From Pempheris klunzingeri (Eukaryota > Chordata > Actinopteri > Acropomatiformes > Pempheridae): a stretch of DNA of 64,000 bases. The notes under the pieces are model-generated. The model saw nothing but the letters and a program-made list of their open reading frames with translations, was not told where the DNA came from and ran no database searches. The stretch spans positions 13,891,288 to 13,955,287 of the forward strand of contig NC_092020.1 of the NCBI RefSeq assembly GCF_042242105.1, in the 5' to 3' direction. This document shows positions 50,660 through 64,000 of the stretch, piece after piece. The stretch's first letter is position 1. Each line of letters begins with the position of its first letter. The translations under genes and the position numbers were made by a program.

Positions 50660-51580
50660 CGGTAAAATGATAACTCTGTCTTTATCGTTTTTAATTCTAC
50701 TTAAATGATCTCCCAGTACACACCATATCTAATAAAAGCTGTTGAAATTCATTAAAAGAAAATGTTTTTTCAGTGATTTTACATAATTTAGACAGCAAAC
50801 CAAAGCGAATAAACACGAGCATAACTGTTCTGCATTTGCTTTCAAGGTGGAAACAATTCAGTGTTTTTAGTTGCAGCTTAAAAGGAGTTGAAAACATTAA
50901 ACGCCACAGTGCTGGCGAGTATCAAAGAAATATAAAAATAACATTTGATTATGAGGTGTGGACGATGTAAAAGGATTTACATTAAAAATGAATATAAATT
51001 GAACCCAATATTTCTTCATCTTCTTCTCTTCTTTATAATGTAGCCATGATAAATAGTCTCTGGGTTATAAAGCATCTCCAGCTTCCAACCAGTGAACTGT
51101 GAACTGATTATTCCCACATATTCCACATGTGTCAGATGATACAGGCTGAGGAGATGGCGCAGACAGCAAGAGGACCAATGAAGCGTACTTTGTCTAATCT
51201 GAAAAGTGTTAATGAGCAGAAGCATCAATTCATCAGATCCTAAGGTGTGTAAAAAGTTTTCCATCTGATATCATTCGTCAGCAAAACTTAGACACCCGTT
51301 CACGGCGACTACATTTATGGGGACAAGCAGAAAACTGAGGGATGACTGACAAAACACGATTTGGTTGAAACGATAAAATATTACACGTTTGTCGACATGA
51401 ACCTTGAAGAAATCCATGTTTTGTTTTGTTTTTTTAATTTAATTTAATTTTTTTACATATCCCCTATAAATTCCCATGAAGTTGTCGCTTGCTCTTGACT
51501 CTCCCTCTCTCTCTCTCTCTCTGCTTTATAATGATAAAAAACGACAACATCAAATAGTGACTCACTAAAAAGGCACGAAG

Positions 51581-51895
51581 ATGCCATATCTTGCCATAAC
51601 AAGCTGACGCCCGTGGTTATGGGAAATCTTGGTTATTGTGCCAAATCGTGGGCCTACCCCCATTAACATTCAATCAGTCATTGTGGTGCGAGCCAATGAA
51701 TGGTGGAGAGGGATGGAGGAGGACGGAGCTGCTAGACGGAGCGTTTTGACGCGCTGAGAGGAGGACAGAGCGTCACATCTCTCCAAACGCCCATCAAACT
51801 TTCAGCACAGCCTGTAGAGAGGACCCAGTCCTCTGGAAGAGGCCTGTTAGAGACAACAAGGACACGCTGGATTCTGGACAGGCAGCTGGACAGCG
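51581..51895 (+). promoter_or_regulatory. Proximal promoter and 5' untranslated region of the TLX gene
   Basis: The stretch GTGGTTATGGGAAATCTTGG to GAGCCAATGAATGG carries CCAAT-type boxes (51693-51698) in a GC-richer setting just before the coding exon. No TATA box was seen, which is common for developmental genes. The transcription start is not determined. Confidence 0.45.
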
Positions 51896-51934
51896 ATGGA
51901 GACACTACTGGCGACGACTTTTGGTGCAGTTTGA
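51896..51934 (+). promoter_or_regulatory. Short upstream ORF before the TLX start
   Basis: ATG at 51896 opens 12 codons (METLLATTFGAV) to a TGA at 51932-51934, 70 bases before the main ATG. If it lies in the mRNA it could reduce translation of the main frame. Confidence 0.4.
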
Positions 51935-52004
51935 CCCTGCTGTGAATCCCCCTGAAAACATCCTGTTCAGTTTTTCTCGTCCTTTTTGCGGCAGAGCGAC
52001 GAGG

Positions 52005-53394
52005 ATGGAGCAAGCACCCAGCGCGCCGAGCCCTCCTCCCAAACCGGCCCATCACGAGCCCATCAGCTTCGGCATCGACCAGATCCTGGGAGCTGGTACG
52101 GAGCCAGAAAACGGGCGCACGGCTGGAAGACAAAGTGGATCCGATCTGAGCAACGGGGACGGTTATTACAGTTTAGGAAGCCCGACCGGGGCCAGCGCGC
52201 CCTCTTACACCGCGCTGTCCATCTCCCTCTCCGGTATAATGCCTCCGGTGGAGGCTTCAGGTTCATACGGGGAGAGCAGGAGTCTGGGCAGCCGAGGAGT
52301 GATTCGAGTCCCGGCCCACAGACCCATGACAGCACCGGGACCCCCGGCCTCCGTCCAGAGCGGCGTCCCTGGGTTTGGAGGGCTGTGCTTCCCATGGATA
52401 GGAAACAGGTTCGCCAAGGACAGAATATCAGGTAGGCCAGCTGTTAGACCTAATGGGCTCCCCTCATTAATATTTCATTATGTTTAAAATGTCAGTAATG
52501 CTGCTGAACCGACTTAAAAACACAAACACCTTTGCCAAATATTTGTGAAGCCTGTGGACAGCCAGCTGGAACACTTTAATTATTCAAATGGCTTAAAACA
52601 AAGGAGATATACAACAGGAAGCAAGTTTAAACGTCCTTTTAAATAATAGAGTATATTACATTTACAGATTATTAAGAAACACCTTGCCTCTGCGTTACTG
52701 ACCTCACTCTTGTTTCAGGAGCTCAATAGTTCATTTCTACATGATGTGGATGAGAAAAACAAATGTAGTAGTGCACAATCACAATGCCACTTTTGGTTTT
52801 AAGCAACCAAACAGCACCAACATGGTCTGTCATTATTTATTGTTGTGAGGAAAATTAATTTTAATGTTTTTAATAGGTTAGGGAAAAAAGAGAAATAAGA
52901 ATAAACAAACCAATTGGGCAGTCAAATAACTAACTTCTTAAATTATAGTGAAAAGAAAATAATAAACCCTAAATCTAAATAAAAGAATAAATGATGTAAG
53001 ATTTTTTTTGTATTTAACAAAAAGGTAAGGAAAGTTGAGGTGTAGCCGCTCACTCCGTTTATTTGAATATTGACTAGAGCCTTTATTAGCAAAGGCCTGT
53101 GATAGATAATGTAAAGTAAGATAAACAGGCCAACAGGCCGTTGTCCTCTTTAACCCAAAACAACTTTAAGATGAGTATTTATCTATTATTTATAATTGCA
53201 TTGTTTCCAATCCTTTGGCCAGACTCATGTTTCACAATAAATCCCTGCTCATATATTTCACACAAGGCTTACACAGTCTAAATAGGGAATTGTTGTCAAA
53301 CAGGGCTGATATCTGTGATATATGGCCTTGGATTTCCATACAGAGTGGGGAGTGAATTAGTCTGTTGTAGAAAATCTCATCTTCCACTCACCGT

Positions 53395-53459
<65 letters not shown>

Positions 53460-54520
53460 TCTCTGGTCCCTGCAGCGGCTCTGGTGCCGTTCGCCGTAAC
53501 CAGGCGGATAGGACACCCGTACCAGAACCGGACGCCTCCCAAACGGAAAAAGCCTCGCACGTCCTTCTCCAGAGTTCAGATCTGCGAGCTGGAGAAGCGT
53601 TTCCACCGGCAGAAGTACCTGGCCAGCGCCGAGCGGGCAGCTCTGGCCAAGAGTCTGAAGATGACTGACGCACAGGTGAAAACCTGGTTCCAGAACCGCA
53701 GGACCAAGTGGAGGTTGGTGGGACGTTTCTACTCGACTCTTTGCTCTCTGCACTCACACTTGTAGCCGCGTTTGATCAGACTTCAGCCGTAGAAGGGTGA
53801 AGTCTGTGTCAGGTGTCCCGTTCAAAAATTCAACTTTCCGCATTTAGCAGTTGACCCCCCCGCCCAAAGCAACTTCCTGTGAATTGACCCCGTTGACACG
53901 GAAGACAAAAAAAGAAAAAAACAGACAAAAAACATACATAAATAACATAAACAGCAAAAAATAAAAATAAGTATAATAATAATCTGTTTTACATACTTTT
54001 GTCCGCAAGTTTTCTTTTTCCTCATCTTGTTCATCAATTTCAAATCTAAATCTAATCTAAAATTGTTTTTTAATTACAGGTTATTACAGGAAATCTGTTT
54101 TAAAAGTCTGTTTAAATCAAATTGTATTAAATCATGTCTTCATGGCGTCGCCTGAGACATCATTTTATTTTTATACTAAGAACTTACCACTTCTGCTCTT
54201 TGTGCAGCGTGTGGATATTTTCATACTTCTTGACCCTTTCTTGCTGTCCCGTAATCTTATATGTATAACCCCACTTTTTTATGTATCTATTTATTTATTA
54301 ATGATTATGTTTTTTTTTTCTCCTGTCTTCTTTCAGGAGACAGACAGCCGAAGAGAGGGAGGCGGAGCGTCAGCAGGCCAATCGCCTCATCCTGCAGCTG
54401 CAGCAGTCCGCCCTCCAGAAGTCTCTCAGCGAATCAGCGGTGTCAGATCCACTGTGCGCCCATAACTCCTCCCTGTACGCCCTGCAGAACCTCCAGCCCT
54501 GGGCCGAGGAGAGGGAATAG
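52005..54520 (+). CDS. tlx3: TLX3-like homeobox transcription factor, complete
   Basis: This is a nuclear homeodomain factor of the TLX/HOX11 class, which specifies sensory and hindbrain neurons in vertebrates. Exons 52005-52431, 53476-53713 and 54337-54520 give 282 residues. An Eh1-type repressor motif ([10 protein letters not shown], 19-28), the class motif [10 protein letters not shown] (98-107) and a PBX-contact FPW (129-131) precede the homeodomain (about 165-224). Helix 3 reads VKTWFQNRR with the TLX-specific threonine. [20 protein letters not shown] and [11 protein letters not shown] match TLX3 better than TLX1 or TLX2. The frame is open upstream of 52005 but has no other ATG. The C-terminus ends five residues after LQNLQPW, about nine fewer than human TLX3. 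Intron 1 is 1.0 kb and intron 2 is 0.6 kb. It may be one of two fish TLX3 copies. Confidence 0.93.
53397..53464. repeat. (CT)n tract at a splice acceptor
   Basis: About 33 CT units, broken by one GT, run up to 11 bases before TLX exon 2 and serve as an extreme polypyrimidine tract before CCCTGCAG. Confidence 0.95.
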
Positions 54521-55070
54521 GGACCAGACTGCACGCTGTAATCAATAAGCATCATCTACTATCCCTGGGAGGATAAATACATTCAATTAGACCTACGTGA
54601 GGACAGTGGGACTTACTTTGATCCATGCAATGGAGAAAAAAAAAATGTTGGACCAGAAAAACTGAGGAACTGGTCGCAGCCATTTGAGTGGGTGGCTGTG
54701 AAAACGGACCTGAGATGATGGTGAGTGATGCCTGTCTAGAAGCAAAAACTTTTCTTGGAATAAATCTTGCAAGTCTGTACGTGGGAATGAACAGTGAGAC
54801 TTTTTTCAAATCCAAAAAGGAAACAGAACTTGTCTTTAAAATGTCTAGTCACCCTGTGATCGTCCATGTTATGCTTGTACTTATTCTTTTCAGCAGAATA
54901 AGACCAGAAAGACATTTACCATTTAGACCTGGAGGAAATTAATTCTCTGCAGTGACACACAACATAACCAACTTCTTATTCTGAAACAAACAGACTTTTG
55001 TAAAGATTGGCTCTGTGAACACCAGCTAAATATGAGTACATGCATAAAAATGTGATGAGTTTTAAATAAA
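54521..55070 (+). other. TLX gene 3' untranslated region
   Basis: The sequence after the TAG has no coding signal. An AATAAA lies at 55065-55070 (TTTTAAATAAATTCCC) and may end the transcript. Another AATAAA lies near 55301. Confidence 0.45.
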
Positions 55071-56250
55071 TTCCCTGCTCTAGTTTATCAAAACAAAAAA
55101 TCCAGATAAAAGCTGGTTCCGATAATGTTCTTTCATTGTTCTGGTGCTTAATCTTTAATCTGATCTCATTTATAAATGTACCCCCTCCAACCACAACGCG
55201 CCACCTCCATCACCTGCACACACAGGTGTGGTGCATCACCTTAGCCTAAGAAAATGATGCCTAAAATGTTACATTATAGGGAAAATGCTTTTGCGAGCAG
55301 TAATAAAAAGAAAATAGATGTCAGGATAAGAGGAAAGAGAAGTGAAGAAAATATGAAAGAGGCTGTAAGTTGGGTAATAAAGGGAGTGATGCATGTTCAG
55401 TTATGGTGGTGACGTTTTTTCATATGCACATTATCATGCTTTATTTGTGGGCTGTGTCCTTTGGGACTGAGGCACAAAGGAACAACTCTTTTTGTACTTT
55501 CATTGTATATGTGTAAATAACAGTATAAACCCTTCTTGTGACCCTGTTTGCTCATGCTTTTTATGGTGCACCTTAAAAATTATTTTAAGGTTTTAATAAT
55601 TATAAGCTACAAAAAAGAAAAACGTGTCGAGCAACAAGGTAAAAAAAAAAAATAGCAGACATAAATTGATTATTTCTTGAAAAGTTTATTGATAAATATA
55701 ATGATTTTATACAATATTTGAATACACACATGAATTCGCTCTGACAGTTCTAAGCTGTCTATCTGTTTGTCTTTCTGTCTGTCAGTCTATCTTGAAGTAT
55801 GTCTGGGAACATTTGAGATGAGCCGCAACACATCTCAGCAAGGTTTTTATTTCACTATTGGTAGCACAGTGAGTGGGCATGACAGTAAATCATTTATAAA
55901 TCTGTGTTTTTTTTGTCCTGCTCAATCTTTAAAATGATGGCTCTTGTTTGAAACATGGCTTCCATTCCTTCAAATTCAGTGAAAAGGTCTCTCTCGTCTT
56001 TTGTCTTATTCTCCGTCTTGTTCCTTCTCCACGCTGCCTCCTTCTAGCTCCCCTCTTCAGTCTCTCCCTCACAGTGAAATGTTGGTCGCTCTGAGTCGAC
56101 GTTTTTAACAGACAAAACTGAAGACGAAGCTCTCCTCTCTAGCATAAACACGGTCTGTTCAGCTGGACTAATAGTGGTGACCACAAGATGAAGCTACATG
56201 CTCGAAAAATGACATTAATTTTTATTCAGGCAAACAGAAACTTTACATCA

Positions 56251-56301
<51 letters not shown>

Positions 56302-57348
56302 AATACATGCATGTCCTTGTGTCACTTGTGCCAGTAAACCTCTAAACGGACTCTTTATTTAACAATGAGTGTCAGGTAGAATAATTACAGTTAGATCCAA
56401 TTTGACAGAAAGATAGACAGATAGTCAGAATCAGAAACACGCAGACAGACACAAATGGTTCAAACAGTAAGAGGAAGCCACAAATACAACAGTTAAATAT
56501 CTACAGTCGAGTCGTTACAACATTGAAACACTGACTGACACCACTGGAACACACAGAGAGCGTAAAGAGGGTTTTTGAAGTGTTGCACGCTGTCACGAGA
56601 TGTTGAGACTGCCGCACACTGGCTGAGGTCAAATTCAGCTCTGCTAAGCTTTTCAGCCCTGTCTGAATTCATGAGACGTCTGAAAAGAGATGAGGTGGTT
56701 CTGTGAGATGTTGGCTTCCCCAAATTTATGCAACTGCCAAGAATATATCACCGCCAAGTTTTTTTTATGGCACATATATGGTAAATATGCAGTAGTCCTG
56801 TCTTGCATGCTTCACAATGTTGCTCACATTTGTTGGATTTACACAGAAATTCAGGATGAAAACAGCCGTTATTTAAGCATCTAATGCACAAGGTCTGCAT
56901 TGTTTGATCTTCACTGCTAAGCTGCTTTTAGGAATTCCAGTCCTGCCTGATAATGTGGTTCATTTTACACATTTCTGAAAAGTATTCACCCAAATGTGAG
57001 AGAATCAGTATTTACACAACGTCCAAGACAACAGTAACTGCGACGACATCAACAAACGAGGGAGATGGAGACGAGGTGAATGGTCACAGAAAGGTCAAAT
57101 GAAAGGTTTAAGTCTCAAGGACATTTTCTGAAAGCAGTTTGTCGCCATGAATTTGTTACAGCAAGACGCCTTCGATGGAGCTCTGTGGCAACCGTCCCAT
57201 ACAGAGTGACCACATCCTTGTTTTGTTTAAACTGCAAGCTGTGTTCTTCCTATTCTCTTGCACGTTCATCCCTCCTCCTTTTCTTGTTCTTTTCTCTTAT
57301 CCCACTCTGTGCTTTCGGCTGTTGCACTGTCTCCCTCTTCTTTGTTGT
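55071..57348. other. Interval between TLX and KCNIP1, including the KCNIP1 3' untranslated region
   Basis: The two genes converge here. TTTATT on the plus strand at 55686-55691 reads AATAAA on the KCNIP1 strand and could end its transcript, giving a 3' region of up to 1.7 kb. A (CA)n run lies at 56253-56299. No other gene was found. Confidence 0.45.
56253..56299. repeat. (AC)n microsatellite
   Basis: About 23 AC units, possibly within the KCNIP1 3' untranslated region. Confidence 0.97.
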
Positions 57349-63802
<6,454 letters not shown>

Positions 63803-64000
63803 TTTGATAACTTCTTTATTTCCACTGGCCTCTGGAAGCTTTCTGTCTCCAGCTCACCTCCTATTCCTGGATTTTTTAAATTCTTAGACTTTAACTATAT
63901 TGTACTGTGCAAAAACAAACATGTTCTAAACTTTTAAATATTGTTTCTGTATATGTCTCTCTCTCTCATGCCTATAAACTTTCTGCCCATCCTGCTTCCA

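Larger units (their letters stand above)
40381..51580. other. Gene-poor region upstream of the TLX gene
   Basis: This 11-kb stretch has no reading frame with gene-like codon use. It alternates microsatellites and CT strips (42420-42500, 44585-44636, 44780-44829, 46301-46329, 49148-49241) with blocks of balanced composition rich in TAAT and ATTA. Such blocks beside a homeobox gene are usually conserved enhancers. The strongest looking ones are listed separately. Confidence 0.5.

Noticed and set aside
51921..52004. 28-codon N-terminal extension of the TLX frame
   Set aside because: The frame is open but has no ATG; the first in-frame ATG is 52005, and the sequence after it starts like other TLX proteins.
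53714..53765. TLX homeodomain frame running on into intron 2 to a stop
   Set aside because: The bases at 53714 form a donor, and the phase-matched exon at 54337 restores the conserved [12 protein letters not shown] sequence.

Overview
The window is nuclear DNA from a bony fish, most likely a teleost of the percomorph type. The evidence is four spliced vertebrate genes with GT-AG introns, many long (CA/TG)n and (CT)n microsatellites, a decayed Tc1-like transposon with the terminal sequence usual in fish, and no bacterial features (no operons, no ribosome-binding sites, no CRISPR). Species cannot be fixed from the sequence.

Layout. (1) 1-25,228, minus strand: the first 23 coding exons (about 822 codons, start codon included) of a DOCK2 orthologue, a Rac guanine-nucleotide exchange factor. 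I joined the exons by hand; every junction is phase-consistent. The gene runs off the left edge, so the catalytic DHR-2 domain is not present here. A dead Tc1-like element (5,270-6,711) sits in intron 21. (2) 25,237-36,654: intergenic, with a small terminal-inverted-repeat element, a 45-bp tandem duplication and microsatellites. (3) 36,655-37,671, plus strand: a histamine H2 receptor (HRH2). Three downstream open segments with compatible phases and splice sites, followed by polyadenylation signals, suggest a long spliced C-terminal tail in place of the early stop. (4) 39,830-51,895: about 12 kb without protein genes, holding AT-rich, TAAT-containing, probably regulatory blocks. Two of them share a 32-nt core 3.4 kb apart, and there is a perfect 16-bp palindrome around TAATTA. 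(5) 52,005-54,520, plus strand: a complete three-exon TLX-class homeobox gene, TLX3-like. (6) 57,349-63,802, minus strand: a complete eight-coding-exon KCNIP1 (KChIP1). Its first exon encodes a hydrophobic, membrane-type N-terminus, and one intron appears to start with GC instead of GT.

The genes do not form a pathway. They form a conserved neighbourhood: DOCK2, KCNIP1 and TLX3 lie together on human 5q35, and HRH2 is elsewhere on 5q35. The gene-poor 12 kb next to the homeobox gene is best read as its regulatory territory. The most interesting points are the candidate HRH2 tail exons, the transmembrane KChIP1 N-terminus, the GC-AG intron inside an EF-hand codon run, the duplicated noncoding element, and several near-perfect hairpins. 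I found no evidence of a wholly new biological system.
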